In this document: positions 7,382 through 15,980 of the stretch, one piece after another
Position numbering within the stretch: position 1 is the stretch's first letter
Layout: every line of letters starts with the position of its first letter
The notes under the pieces: generated by a model
The model's input: only the letters and a program-made list of their open reading frames with translations
Told to the model about the DNA's origin: nothing
Databases searched by the model: none
Program-made: the position numbers and the translations under genes
DNA from: Micromonospora sp. C28SCA-DRY-2
GTDB taxonomy: Bacteria; Actinomycetota; Actinomycetes; Mycobacteriales; Micromonosporaceae
Direction of reading: 5' to 3'
Length of the DNA: 64,000 nt
Assembly: GCF_030519475.1 (NCBI RefSeq)
Contig: NZ_JAUMKD010000003.1
Span: 744,001-808,000 of the forward strand

Positions 7382-9055
7382 TCAGGCCGCGTCGGCGTAG
7401 CAGTCGACGATGGACAGGTCGAGCGGGAACCGCACCGGCGTCGCGCCGAACAGCAGCGCGGTGGCCCGCTCGCCGGCCCGGCGCACCGCCTCGGCCACCG
7501 CGCCGGCCAGCTCCGCCGGGCAGTGCACGATCACCTCGTCGTGCTGGAAGAAGACCAGCTCCGCGTCGCTGCCGGCCAGCTCGCCGCGGAGGGTGGCCAG
7601 CAGCGTGGCGGCCCACTCGGCGGCGGTGGCCTGGATGACGAAGTTGCGGGTGAAGCGGCCCCGGGACCGCGCCGCCCGGGCGCGCGACGACTGCGGGTCG
7701 GCCCCGGCGTCCGGGTCGCCCTCCTCGCCGTCGGCGAACCCGGCCGTCCCTGGTGGGCAGGTGCGCCCGAGCCAGGAGCGGACCAGCCCACCGGCCTCGC
7801 CGGTGCGGGCGGCCGCCTCGACGTAGCCGAACGCCGTCGGGTAGCTGCGGCGCAGCACCGCCAGCGCCGGCACCGCGGCGCCGCCGGTCTGCCCGTACAT
7901 CGCGCCGAGCAGGGCCACCTTGGCCCGGGCCCGGTCGCCACCGAACGCGTCCTGGGCGAGCGCGGCGTAGAGGTCGCCGGCCCCGCCGGCCGCGGCGAGC
8001 CGGGCGTCGCCGGAGACCGCGGCGAGCACCCGGGGCTCCAGCTGGCCGGCGTCGGCGACCACGAACCGCCAGCCCGGATCGGCCACCACCGCCCGCCGGA
8101 TCACCTTCGGGATCTGCAACGCGCCGCCGCCCCGGGTGGCCCACCGGCCGGAGACCACGCCGCCGGGCACGTACTCCGGCTGGAACCGGCCGTCGCGCAC
8201 CCAGGCGTCGCGCCAGGCCCAGCCGTGCGCCGTCCAGATCCGGTAGAGCTCCTTGTATTCCAGGACCAGCGGCACCGCCGGGTGGTCCACCCCGCGCAGC
8301 ACCCAGGCCCGGGTGTTGGGCAGCTCCACGCCGGCCCGGGCGAAGGCCCGCAACAGCTCCGCCGGGGAGTCGGCGTGCAGTTGCCGTACGCCGAACGCGT
8401 CGGCGATCCGGGCGGCCAGCTCGGCCAGCCGGCGGGGTGGGCCGCCGACCGGGGACGGCTCCCCGAGCAGCTCGGCGAGGATCTCGTCGTGCACCTCGAC
8501 CCGCCAGGGCAGGCCGGCGGCGCCCATCTCCACCGCGATCAGCGCGCCGGCCGACTCGGCGGCGACCAGCAGCCGGAACCGGCCGGGGTGCTCGGTGGCG
8601 GCGATCCGGGCGAGCTGGTCGGCGTACACCTCGATCAGGGCGTCGAGGCCGGGCCCCGGCGGGCCGGGCAGGGTGTCGAAGAGCGCGTCCTGGCCGTGGC
8701 CGGGTGGCGCGGCCGGGCGCGGCGGCGGGTCGGCCGGCACCGGGGCGCCGGTGCGCCGGGCCCAGGCGGCGGCCAGCGACCGCGGCTCGCCCCAGCGGCC
8801 GGCGTGGCCGAGCAGCAGCGCCTCGGTCAGCTCGACGTCATGGCAGCGCTCGACCCGCACCCCGGCGCGCAGCAGGGCCGGGTAGACCGCCGCGCCGGAC
8901 GCCCAGACCCACCGGGGGTGCTCGGCGCGCTCCCGGGCGGCCACCGCGGCCGCCAGGTCGGCGGCCGGCTCGACCGGGCCGGCCGGGCGGCCGGCCGCGT
9001 CGAGCGGGCACAGCGCTCCCCCACCCCGCTCGTCGGACACCACGGCCACCAGCAC
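7382..9055 (-). CDS. PolA-family polymerase (bifunctional 3'-5' exonuclease/DNA polymerase type)
   Basis: 557 aa, much shorter than DNA polymerase I. The C-terminal half holds polymerase motif A in the form VADAGQLEPRVLA (canonical DYSQIELR), motif B RAKVALLGAMYGQ and motif C FFQHDEVIVH with the catalytic HDE. The N-terminal half is a diverged exonuclease-like domain, and no 5'-nuclease domain is present. These are actinobacterial accessory polymerases of unclear cellular role, probably repair. GTG at 9055 is preferred; another GTG ten codons upstream (9085) is possible. An acidic insert (GEEGDPDAGADPQ) sits between motifs B and C. It is not co-transcribed with the sugar transporter upstream, because a strong hairpin separates them. 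Confidence 0.8.
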   Translation of the reverse strand: MLVAVVSDERGGGALCPLDAAGRPAGPVEPAADLAAAVAARERAEHPRWVWASGAAVYPALLRAGVRVERCHDVELTEALLLGHAGRWGEPRSLAAAWARRTGAPVPADPPPRPAAPPGHGQDALFDTLPGPPGPGLDALIEVYADQLARIAATEHPGRFRLLVAAESAGALIAVEMGAAGLPWRVEVHDEILAELLGEPSPVGGPPRRLAELAARIADAFGVRQLHADSPAELLRAFARAGVELPNTRAWVLRGVDHPAVPLVLEYKELYRIWTAHGWAWRDAWVRDGRFQPEYVPGGVVSGRWATRGGGALQIPKVIRRAVVADPGWRFVVADAGQLEPRVLAAVSGDARLAAAGGAGDLYAALAQDAFGGDRARAKVALLGAMYGQTGGAAVPALAVLRRSYPTAFGYVEAAARTGEAGGLVRSWLGRTCPPGTAGFADGEEGDPDAGADPQSSRARAARSRGRFTRNFVIQATAAEWAATLLATLRGELAGSDAELVFFQHDEVIVHCPAELAGAVAEAVRRAGERATALLFGATPVRFPLDLSIVDCYADAA

Positions 9056-9119
9056 GGACGCGATTCTGCCCCGGCCCTCCGACACTCCCCGCCCCGCACC
9101 CGTCACCCGCTGCCCGGAA

Positions 9120-9163
9120 CCGGAACGAGTGGCCGATCCCCGTGGAATGGCCACTCGTTCCGG
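9120..9163. terminator. Strong hairpin ending the first NgcEFG-like operon
   Basis: Fifteen-base arms, CCGGAACGAGTGGCC at 9120-9134 and GGCCACTCGTTCCGG at 9149-9163, pair perfectly across a 14-base loop. The hairpin starts 18 bases after the stop of the last permease gene (minus strand) and lies upstream of the polymerase start. There is no U-tract, as is common in actinobacteria. It is the likely operon terminator. Confidence 0.7.
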
Positions 9164-9180
9164 GACGCGCGGGGGTGGGG

Positions 9181-10116
9181 CTACTTCACGGCGCCGGAGG
9201 TGAGGCCCGACTGGATCTGGCGCTGGAAGATGGCGTACACGATGATCATCGGCAGGATGGAGAGAGTGAGTGCGGCGAACAGGGCCGCCCAGTCCGCCTC
9301 GTAACCGGCCGAGGTAGAGATGCTGGCGATGCCCTGGGTGAGCACCCACTTCTGGTCGGCGCCCTGGCCCTGCATGAGCGCCACCGGCAGCAGGTACTGG
9401 TTCCACTGGCCGATGATGTTGAAGATCGCGATGCTGACCAGGCCCGGACGGGCCATCGGCATCATGATCCGGAAGAACAGCCGGGTGTGCGACGCGCCGT
9501 CGATCATCGCCGCCTCCGCCACCGACTGCGGCAGCGTCTTGAAGAACGCGGCCAGGAAGAACACGGTGAACGGCAGCGAGTACGCGATGTAGACCAGGAT
9601 CAGGCCGGTGTAGGTGTTCAGCAGGCCCAGGTTGTTGACCACCAGGAAGAGCGGCACCAGGGCGAGGAAGACCGGGAACGCCAGCCCGGAGACGAACAGG
9701 TAGTAGATCACCCGGTTGCCCGGGAACGGGTAGCGGGCCAGCACGTACGCGGCCATCGACCCGAACAACATGGTCCCGGTGGTGCTCAGCGTCACCACGA
9801 GGACGCTGTTGAGGAAGTACCGCCCGACGTTCGCCTCGCTCCACGCCCGGGCGTAGCTGCTGAAGTTGAAGACCTCCGGCAGCGCGAACGGGTTGCCGAG
9901 GAAGATCTCGGTGTTGCTCTTGAACGAGGCAAGGATGGTCCAGATCAGCGGCGCGACCACGAGGATCGCCCAGACCAGCAGTGCGATGTGCCCGAGGCCG
10001 CTGAGCAGACCGACCTCGGCGCGCTGCCCGCGCCGGCCGAGTCGGCCCCGCCGGGGGTCGGGGGTGCCCGGGCCCGCCGGGGCGGCCGGGGCGCTCGGTG
10101 CAATTTCCGTCGTCAT
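9181..10116 (-). CDS. ngcG: Carbohydrate ABC transporter permease, MalG/NgcG type (system 1)
   Basis: 311 aa and six membrane spans. The cytoplasmic EAA loop EAAMIDGASHTRLFFRIMMP is clear near residue 208 and identifies a CUT1-family permease that docks on a shared ATPase. The start is MTTEIAPSAP because GGCGGGG lies eight bases before that ATG; a longer version beginning 33 bases upstream would overlap the preceding gene. It lies 13 bases after the partner permease and is the last gene of a five-gene operon with regulator, SIS protein and binding protein. The NgcG assignment rests on the NgcE-like binding protein in the operon; the symbol should be read as NgcG-like. Confidence 0.82.
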   Translation of the reverse strand: MTTEIAPSAPAAPAGPGTPDPRRGRLGRRGQRAEVGLLSGLGHIALLVWAILVVAPLIWTILASFKSNTEIFLGNPFALPEVFNFSSYARAWSEANVGRYFLNSVLVVTLSTTGTMLFGSMAAYVLARYPFPGNRVIYYLFVSGLAFPVFLALVPLFLVVNNLGLLNTYTGLILVYIAYSLPFTVFFLAAFFKTLPQSVAEAAMIDGASHTRLFFRIMMPMARPGLVSIAIFNIIGQWNQYLLPVALMQGQGADQKWVLTQGIASISTSAGYEADWAALFAALTLSILPMIIVYAIFQRQIQSGLTSGAVK

Positions 10117-10129
10117 CGAGAACCCCGCC

Positions 10130-11041
10130 TTACAGCTCGATCGTGTCACGCCGGCTGACGCGCAGGGTGAGCGCCGCGAACGTGATCGTCAGGAAGAACA
10201 GCGCCACGCCCATCGCCGAGGCGTAGCCGAACTGGGAGTAGCTGAACGCGTTGCGGTAGATCTCCATGCCGAGCACCGTGGTGGCCCCGTCCGGGCCGCC
10301 CTGGTCGACCGAGAGCACCTGCACGATGGCGAACGCGTCGAAGGCGGCGATGCCGAGGTAGACCCAGGCGACCTGGAGGGTGTCCCAGAGCAGCGGCAGG
10401 GTGATCCGGAAGAACATCGCCGACCGGCCGGCCCCGTCGATGGTCGCCGCCTCGTAGATGTCCTTCGGCACCGACGCCATGCCGGCGGAGAAGAGCACCA
10501 CGTAGAAGCCGACCGCCTGCCAGACCAGCACGCCGATGATCGACCAGAGCGCGATGTCCGGGTTGGCCATGAACAGCACCGGGTCCAGCCCGAACAGCCC
10601 GAGCGCACCGTTGAGCAGTCCGCTGTCGTCCGGGGCGTACACCCGGCTGAAGATCACGCCGACGATGACCACGGCCAGGACCTGGGGGAAGAAGAACACC
10701 ACCCGGTAGAACCTCGACCCCCAGACCCCGGTCATCACGCCGCCCCGGCTCCCCCCGCCCACGTTGAGCATGAAGGCGAAGAAGAGCGCGAGGACGATCG
10801 TGAGCAGCGGCATGGCAAGCAGCAGGACACCGTGGTGCCGGACCGCTTTCCAGAAGATGTCGTCGGACAGCAGCCGCTCGAAGTTCTCCAGACCGATGAA
10901 CTTCGGGTTGGCGCTCACCCCCCGCCAGTTGGTGGTGGCGAGATAGAACGCCTGGGCGTACGGCCCGATGACGAAGGTCACGTAGATCGCGACCGGCACC
11001 GCCAGGAAGCCGACGATGAACGGGTACCTGCCATGCCGCAT
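10130..11041 (-). CDS. ngcF: Carbohydrate ABC transporter permease, MalF/NgcF type (system 1)
   Basis: 303 aa with six membrane spans and the EAA loop YEAATIDGAGRSAMFFRITLP near residue 205. It begins MRHGRYPFIVGFLAVP, with the first span directly after a short basic start. It pairs with the MalG-type permease that follows to form the transmembrane channel of a sugar importer. It lies 32 bases after the binding-protein gene. No ATPase gene is in the operon, which is usual for systems that borrow the multi-importer ATPase MsiK in actinomycetes (family knowledge). Confidence 0.85.
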   Translation of the reverse strand: MRHGRYPFIVGFLAVPVAIYVTFVIGPYAQAFYLATTNWRGVSANPKFIGLENFERLLSDDIFWKAVRHHGVLLLAMPLLTIVLALFFAFMLNVGGGSRGGVMTGVWGSRFYRVVFFFPQVLAVVIVGVIFSRVYAPDDSGLLNGALGLFGLDPVLFMANPDIALWSIIGVLVWQAVGFYVVLFSAGMASVPKDIYEAATIDGAGRSAMFFRITLPLLWDTLQVAWVYLGIAAFDAFAIVQVLSVDQGGPDGATTVLGMEIYRNAFSYSQFGYASAMGVALFFLTITFAALTLRVSRRDTIEL

Positions 11042-11073
11042 GGTTGTCGTCTCCGCTCGTTCCTACGCCCGGC

Positions 11074-12507
11074 TCAGCGCTTGAACTTCTCGATCGAGGA
11101 GTCCTTCTTCACCGCGTCCGCCACCTTCTGCATCCGCTCGCAGAACTTGTCGGCGGTGCCACCGTTGAACATCAGCTCGTTGGTGGCCGCCCGCGCCTCG
11201 TCGTCGAGCTTCTTGTACCAGGTGTCGAAGCGGTAGGCGAAGTAGTCGCTGCCGGCCGCCGACAGCATGGCGTTGCCGCTGGTGAGGCCGGGCGAGATCT
11301 CCAGGCCGTCGACAGCGCCCTTGACCACGGTGAGCACCTTGGTCAGCTCGGTGAAGCCCTTCGCGCCCTCCTTGGAGAGCATGTGCCGCAGGTACTCCAT
11401 GCCGCCGCGCGGGTTCTTGCCCTTCGAGGCGACGAAGTACATCTCGCCGGCCGCGGCGTAGATGGCGGTCTGCGGCAGCTTGTCGGAGGTGGTCACGCTG
11501 GGCACCGGCATGACGGCGTACTTGAAGCCGGGCGGGGTGTCCTTGGCCTGCTCGTTCTCCAGCCAGGAGCCGCTCGGGTAGAACGCCACCTTGCCCTGGT
11601 TCTGCTGGAGCTGGACCTCGGTGTGCTTGAGGCCCAGGTGCGCCTTGTTGCCGTACTTGGCGCCGATCTCGGCCCAGGCCGCGGCGGCCTGCTTGACCGG
11701 CTCGGCCTGCCAGGCGCCGTCCTCCAGGTTGTCGATGTTCTTCAGCACGTCCGGTCCGCCGATCTTGGCGGCGCTGGTCAGGATGACCAGGTACTGGTAG
11801 TACGCGGCGTTCGCCCCGGCGTACGAGTACGGGGTGATGCCGGCCGCCTTGATCTTGTCGCAGAGCGCGGTGAAGTCGGCCCAGGTCTTCGGCGCGGTCC
11901 AGCCGTTCTTCTCGAACAGCGCGCTGTCGTACCAGAGGCCGAAGACCGTGAAGGCGTAGTTGAGCACGTACGGCTTGCCGTTGAAGGTGCCCTGCTCGAC
12001 GGTGCCGGGGATCAGGGTGTCCTTGACCTTCGTGCCCGGGTTGTCCAGCGACGGGGCGTCGAACAGCTCGGTGAGGTCCTGCACCTGGCCGGCCTGCACC
12101 AGCGCGCCCTGGTCCATCAGCTTCGAGCCGGCGTTGTTGACCATGTCCGGCGGGGTGTTGCTGGTGAACCGCGGCTGCAGGACGGTGGCGATCTCCTCCG
12201 CCTGGGAGAACTTCACCTCCGCCTTCGGGAACTTCTTCTTGTACGACGGGACGTGCACGTCGGTGGCGTACTTGGTGCCCAGGCCACCGTTGAAGATGAC
12301 CACCTCCAGGGGGGCGTCCTCCTTGACGCCCAGCGGGTTCTCCGCGGACTTCTCGCCGGCGGCCTGCTCGGTTGGCTCGTCATCGCCGCCGGAGACGCAG
12401 CCGCTCAGCAGGCCGGCGGCCGGGGTGGCCAGCAGGCCGACCGCGGCGGCCCGGCGCAGCACGGTCCGGCGGCTCAGGTCGGCCGGGTTCTCGGGGGTAA
12501 TCGACAT
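11074..12507 (-). CDS. ngcE: NgcE-like N-acetylglucosamine/chitobiose-binding lipoprotein (system 1)
   Basis: 477 aa. The N-terminus LSRRTVLRRAAAVGLLATP followed by AAGLLSGC is a twin-arginine lipoprotein signal with the lipidated Cys near residue 37. The mature protein is a CUT1 solute-binding protein; NPLGVKEDAPLEVVIFNGG after the signal and LQPRF...PPDMVNN are characteristic of the NgcE group, which binds GlcNAc and chitobiose outside the membrane. It is the third gene of the operon, 26 bases after the SIS-domain gene. A paralogue with a nearly identical segment after the signal lies at 18616-20031. The ligand is inferred from family and from the adjacent amino-sugar kinase and regulator. 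Confidence 0.85.
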   Translation of the reverse strand: MSITPENPADLSRRTVLRRAAAVGLLATPAAGLLSGCVSGGDDEPTEQAAGEKSAENPLGVKEDAPLEVVIFNGGLGTKYATDVHVPSYKKKFPKAEVKFSQAEEIATVLQPRFTSNTPPDMVNNAGSKLMDQGALVQAGQVQDLTELFDAPSLDNPGTKVKDTLIPGTVEQGTFNGKPYVLNYAFTVFGLWYDSALFEKNGWTAPKTWADFTALCDKIKAAGITPYSYAGANAAYYQYLVILTSAAKIGGPDVLKNIDNLEDGAWQAEPVKQAAAAWAEIGAKYGNKAHLGLKHTEVQLQQNQGKVAFYPSGSWLENEQAKDTPPGFKYAVMPVPSVTTSDKLPQTAIYAAAGEMYFVASKGKNPRGGMEYLRHMLSKEGAKGFTELTKVLTVVKGAVDGLEISPGLTSGNAMLSAAGSDYFAYRFDTWYKKLDDEARAATNELMFNGGTADKFCERMQKVADAVKKDSSIEKFKR

Positions 12508-12533
12508 CGTCGTCTCTCCTTGAGGTGTTCGGG

Positions 12534-13283
12534 TCAGGCGGTCCGCCGGAGGCGCCCGGCGTACCGCGACTCGAGGGCGAGGTTGTGCTCGTCCCCGCCG
12601 GGGACGTTGGCGGAGAGGTAGATAGGGGGTACCTCTCCGGCCTGGTGGAACCGTCGTACGACCTCGGCGGTCAACAGCTGCGCCAGCAGCGCCGCGGTGA
12701 CCGAGGAGACCGCACAGACCGCGCCGCCGCCCTCGAGCGGCAGCAGTGCGTCGCCGTACGGCGCGCCGTTGTCCAGCACGACGTCGGCGAGGTCGGCGAG
12801 CCGCCGGCCGGACGGGTGCCGCGGGGCGACCCGTGCCGTGTGCTCGACCGAGGTGACCGCGATCAACGGGTGACCGCGCCCGGTGACCAGCGCCGCCAGC
12901 TCGACCACCGAGCCGTTGATGCCGGACTGGGACGCCACCACGAACACGTCCTGCGGCTGCGGGGCCGCCAGGGCGTAGATCTGGTGGGCGATGGTGGGGT
13001 CGCGCTCCAGCTTCGGATCGGCCAGCACGTCGCGCGGGGCGTCGCCGTGCAGCACCAGGTCGTGGATGGAGAGCCGGTTGGTGGGGACCAGGCCGCCGGC
13101 CCGGGCGACCAGTTCGGCGGCGAACGCCTCGGAGTGCCCAGCCCCGAACGCCTGGAGCACGCCGCCCGCGCGCAGGCTCGCGGCGATCAGGTCGGCCGCC
13201 CTGGCGATCCCGTCCGCGCTGCTGTCGACCAGCCGGTCGAGCACCGGACGGACCGCTTCCGCGTACCCCTGGGCGCTGATCAT
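12534..13283 (-). CDS. SIS-domain sugar-phosphate protein
   Basis: 249 aa. A SIS (sugar isomerase) domain covers most of the protein: QAFGAGHSEAFAAELVARAGG near residue 45 is the phosphosugar loop, and VFVVASQSGINGSVVELA near residue 120 carries the conserved Ser residues. Relatives beside chitobiose/GlcNAc transporters are probably amino-sugar-phosphate isomerases, deaminases or etherases, but the exact reaction is not established. The ATG overlaps the stop of the regulator gene by 4 bases. It is co-transcribed with the transporter that follows, and likely processes the imported, phosphorylated sugar. Confidence 0.75.
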   Translation of the reverse strand: MISAQGYAEAVRPVLDRLVDSSADGIARAADLIAASLRAGGVLQAFGAGHSEAFAAELVARAGGLVPTNRLSIHDLVLHGDAPRDVLADPKLERDPTIAHQIYALAAPQPQDVFVVASQSGINGSVVELAALVTGRGHPLIAVTSVEHTARVAPRHPSGRRLADLADVVLDNGAPYGDALLPLEGGGAVCAVSSVTAALLAQLLTAEVVRRFHQAGEVPPIYLSANVPGGDEHNLALESRYAGRLRRTA

Positions 13284-14236
13284 GCGCGGGCCTCCCTCGC
13301 GGCCTTGTGCCCGTCGACGGCCTGGGCGGTACGCCGGAAGGCCGCGTGGGCGCGGTCGTGGGTGCGCTGGGCCACCGCGATGTAGAGCAGGTCGAGCACG
13401 ACCAGCTGCGGGTGCCGGGCGGAGAGCGCGTCCGGGCGGAAGGTGGTCGCCTGGCTGGCGGTGACCAGCACGAGGTCGGCCAGCTCGGCCAGCGGCGAGC
13501 GGGGGAAGCCGGTGAGCGCGACGGTGGTGGCGCCGCGGCTGCCCGACTCGGCGAGCACCTCGATGGTCTCCCGGGTCTGCCCGGTGTGCGAGATGCCGAG
13601 CGCCACGTCGCCGGGGCGCAGCAGCGCCGCCGAGGCCAGCCCGGAGTGCACGTCGTTCCAGGCCCACGCGGCCACGCCGATGCGGTGCAGGCTGAACTGC
13701 ATCTCCTCGCCGACCAGGGCGCTGCCGCTGGCGCCGAAGATGTTCACCCGGGAGGCCCCGGCGATGGCCACCGCGGCCCGCTCCACCTCGGCGAGGTCGA
13801 GCAGCGCGGCGGTGTCGTGCATCGCCCGGGTGTCGGCGGCCATGATCTGGTCGAGCACCCGCTCCAGCGGGTCGTTGGGCTGGATCTCGCGTCCGATGTC
13901 GACGGTCCAGCCCGCCGAGCGGGCCCGCCCGGTCTCGGCGGCGATGCCCAGCCGCAGGTCGGCGTAGCCCTCGAAGCCCATCGCCCGGCAGAACCGGGTG
14001 ATGGTCGCCGGCGAGGTACCGCTTCGCTCGGCCAGTTCCACTATGGTCGCCCTGGCGGCCGCCTCCGGGTCGCTCAGCACGTGCTCGGCGACCCGGCGCA
14101 GCGCGCCGGTCAGCTCGTCGAGGCCGGAGCGCACCCGGGCCAGCACCCCGTCGGAGGGCAGCGCGCCCCGTCGGTCGAACGCGTCGGCGTCGACCACCGC
14201 GGTCCCCGCGGAGGTGTCCACCTCGTGATCAACCAT
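13280..14236 (-). CDS. MurR/RpiR family transcriptional regulator
   Basis: 318 aa. The N-terminal helix-turn-helix is seen in TIVELAERSGTSPATITRFC (about residues 64-83), and a C-terminal SIS domain with NIFGASGSALVGEEM and LGISHTGQTRETIEVL senses a phosphosugar. Family members repress or activate amino-sugar operons. It is the first gene of the five-gene operon and is divergent from a GlcNAc-kinase-like gene, so it probably controls both from the shared 198-base intergenic region. GGAAAGG precedes the ATG. Confidence 0.88.
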   Translation of the reverse strand: MVDHEVDTSAGTAVVDADAFDRRGALPSDGVLARVRSGLDELTGALRRVAEHVLSDPEAAARATIVELAERSGTSPATITRFCRAMGFEGYADLRLGIAAETGRARSAGWTVDIGREIQPNDPLERVLDQIMAADTRAMHDTAALLDLAEVERAAVAIAGASRVNIFGASGSALVGEEMQFSLHRIGVAAWAWNDVHSGLASAALLRPGDVALGISHTGQTRETIEVLAESGSRGATTVALTGFPRSPLAELADLVLVTASQATTFRPDALSARHPQLVVLDLLYIAVAQRTHDRAHAAFRRTAQAVDGHKAAREARA

Positions 14237-14434
14237 GGGACGCCTTTCCGAAAAGACTGTTAACTGTTAGTGGTAAAAGTTCTTACTGACAGCCCCTCCG
14301 TGTCAAGGCCGTGGGCGAAGTTTTCAAACTGTTACCTGGCGCACAGCCGGCCGGCGGTCTGCGACCTTGCCTGCCGCGACCGGGCCGACCAGCATGAATG
14401 CGCCACAGCAGCGCAGCGGGAGGGGTCCGAGCCG
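14237..14434. promoter_or_regulatory. Divergent promoter/operator region of the amino-sugar genes
   Basis: Between the divergent MurR/RpiR and kinase starts, 14250-14340 is unusually AT-rich for this genome. It contains the repeated elements GTTAACTGTTAGTGGTAAAAG (20-base core at about 14262) and AAGTTTTCAAACTGTTACC at about 14318. The shared ACTGTTA core in both suggests binding by the adjacent regulator. No classical DasR site (ACTGGTCTAGACCAGT-like) is visible. Exact promoter boxes cannot be assigned. Confidence 0.45.
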
Positions 14435-15424
14435 ATGTCCGACACCGTCGTGGTTGGTCTCGACGTCGGGGGTACGTCCACCCGGGCGACCGCCCTCACC
14501 CTGGACGGCCGGCGGCTGGGCGACGGCCGGGCCGGCGGCGGCAATCCGACCAGCCACGGTGCCGACCGGGCGGCCGCCGAACTCCTCGCCGCGTTGCGCG
14601 GCGCGCTCGCCGCCACCGATCCCGGTCGGGTCCGCGCCGGCACCATCGGCCTCGCCGGAGCCGGCCGGCTGCTCGCCGACCCCGCCGGGCGGGCGGCCTT
14701 CGACCGGGCCTGGCACGACGCCGGCCTGCGCTGCCCGTACGCGGTGCACGGCGACGCCCTCGTCGCGTACGCCTCGGGCACCGCCGCCCCGGACGGCACG
14801 GTGCTCATCGCCGGCACCGGCGCGATCGCCGCCCAGGTCCACGACCTGCGCCTGGACCGGGTGGCCGACGGCCACGGCTGGCTGCTCGGCGACGCCGGCT
14901 CCGGATTCTGGCTCGGCCGCGAGGCGGTCCGCCGGCTGCTGGCCGACCTGGACTCCGGCCGGGCGCCCGACACCCTGGGCCGGCAGGTGCTCGGCGACCT
15001 GCTCGACACCACCGAGGTGGCGGCCCGACCCCGGGACACCGTCGACACGCTGGTCCAGGCGGTCACCCGGCGCCCGCCGGTGGAGTTGGCCCGGCTGGCC
15101 CCGCGCGTGGTCGCCGCCGCGGTGGCCGGGGAGCCGACCGGGCGCGCGCTGATCAGCGAGGCCGCCGGTCACCTGGTGGAGAGCGTGACCCGGATCCGGC
15201 CGGCCGGCGCGCTCACCCCGATCGTGCTCGGCGGCGGGCTGCTCACCGGCGACACCCCGCTCGCCGCCGCCGTCCGCGCGGAGGCGGCCCGGCGCTGGCC
15301 GGACGCGCCGCTGCGCTCGGCCGGCGACGGCGCGGCCGCCGCGGCCTGGCTCGCCGCCCGGGACCTGCCCGAAGTGGACGACCCGACCGCCTTGCACGCC
15401 CTCCTCGTCCCGACTCCCACCTGA
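14435..15424 (+). CDS. N-acetylglucosamine kinase-like protein (BadF/BadG/BcrA/BcrD ATPase fold)
   Basis: 329 aa of the ASKHA kinase fold: VVGLDVGGTSTRATALTLDG (phosphate-1 loop, residues 6-25), VLIAGTGAIAAQ (phosphate-2, near residue 128) and a C-terminal IVLGGGLLTGDTPL adenosine motif. Eukaryotic and actinobacterial members phosphorylate N-acetylglucosamine. GGGAGGGG nine bases before the ATG fixes the start. It is divergent from the amino-sugar regulator and transporter, so it most likely phosphorylates the imported GlcNAc-type sugar, handing it to the SIS protein. Confidence 0.8.
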   Translation: MSDTVVVGLDVGGTSTRATALTLDGRRLGDGRAGGGNPTSHGADRAAAELLAALRGALAATDPGRVRAGTIGLAGAGRLLADPAGRAAFDRAWHDAGLRCPYAVHGDALVAYASGTAAPDGTVLIAGTGAIAAQVHDLRLDRVADGHGWLLGDAGSGFWLGREAVRRLLADLDSGRAPDTLGRQVLGDLLDTTEVAARPRDTVDTLVQAVTRRPPVELARLAPRVVAAAVAGEPTGRALISEAAGHLVESVTRIRPAGALTPIVLGGGLLTGDTPLAAAVRAEAARRWPDAPLRSAGDGAAAAAWLAARDLPEVDDPTALHALLVPTPT

Positions 15425-15438
15425 CCCACCCCGGCGGG

Positions 15439-15473
15439 CCCGCGTCCCGCGTCCCGCGTCCCGCGTCCCGCGT
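15439..15473. repeat. Five tandem copies of CCCGCGT
   Basis: Five exact 7-base units follow one another in the gap after the kinase stop and run directly into the long palindrome at 15471. The copy number is likely to vary between strains through slippage. Confidence 0.85.
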
Positions 15474-15555
15474 CAAGATCGTGCTCGATCCTTGATGTAG
15501 TGACCTCCGACGGCCCGGGAGGGGACTACATCACGGATCCAGCGCGATCTTGACG
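15471..15555. repeat. Long imperfect palindrome, CAAGATCG family (copy 1)
   Basis: The outer arms CGTCAAGATCG (15471-15481) and CGATCTTGACG (15545-15555) match perfectly. Inside them GATCC/GGATC and TGATGTAGT/ACTACATCA also pair, giving an 85-base hairpin between convergent genes. A related palindrome with the same outer arms and inner GATCC is at 45296-45374. It may act as a bidirectional terminator; the shared sequence suggests a dispersed repeat. Confidence 0.75.
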
Positions 15556-15557
15556 GG

Positions 15558-15980
15558 CTACGGGGTTCGCAGGGTCTCCCGGAGGCGGGCGAGGACGTGG
15601 GAGCGCCAGCCGCCGGCGAGCAGGTCGCGGGTGCGGCGCTGGATCGGGTCGTCGGGGTCGAAGCCGGCGTGTTCCAGGAAGAGCCGGGTGCCGCGCCCCT
15701 CGGCGACGAGCGTCCAGGTCACCACGGTGTCCAGCCGGCCGCCGCGCCAGGCCCAGCGGAGCAGGCGGGGCGGGTCGAGGTCGAGCACCTCGCAGTGCAC
15801 CGTCCCGTCGAACTCCTGACCGGGCCGGGGGTCGGTACGGAAGGTGAACCGCCGCCCCACCTCGGGGACGAAGTCGTTCGGCATGAGCCAGCGGGCGAGC
15901 AGATCAGAATCGGTCAACGCCCGCCAGACCGTGGCCGGCGGGTGGGGCAGGAACTCGTCCACCGCGATGGTGTCACTCAT
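15558..15980 (-). CDS. SRPBCC (AHSA1-type) domain protein
   Basis: 140 aa. FLPHPPATVWRALTDSDLLARW at the start, DPPRLLRWAW in the middle and a closing GWRSHVLARLRETL are typical of AHSA1/START-like (SRPBCC) ligand-binding proteins. These are regularly encoded beside ArsR-type repressors, as here: the ATG overlaps the ArsR stop by 8 bases. It probably binds a small hydrophobic ligand; function unknown. It is the last gene of a three-gene operon. Confidence 0.85.
   Translation of the reverse strand: MSDTIAVDEFLPHPPATVWRALTDSDLLARWLMPNDFVPEVGRRFTFRTDPRPGQEFDGTVHCEVLDLDPPRLLRWAWRGGRLDTVVTWTLVAEGRGTRLFLEHAGFDPDDPIQRRTRDLLAGGWRSHVLARLRETLRTP

Noticed and set aside
7382..9844. An 820-residue open frame on the minus strand
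   Set aside because: Only the part from 9055 is polymerase. The upstream part lies over the transporter permease in another frame, and the hairpin terminator separates them.
7753..10158. An 801-residue Arg/Pro/Gly-rich open frame on the plus strand
   Set aside because: It is antisense to the polymerase and a permease, with the composition expected of shadow frames at this GC content.
15439..15473. Tandem CCCGCGT repeats as a CRISPR array
   Set aside because: The units are contiguous 7-mers with no spacers, and no cas gene is present in the window.
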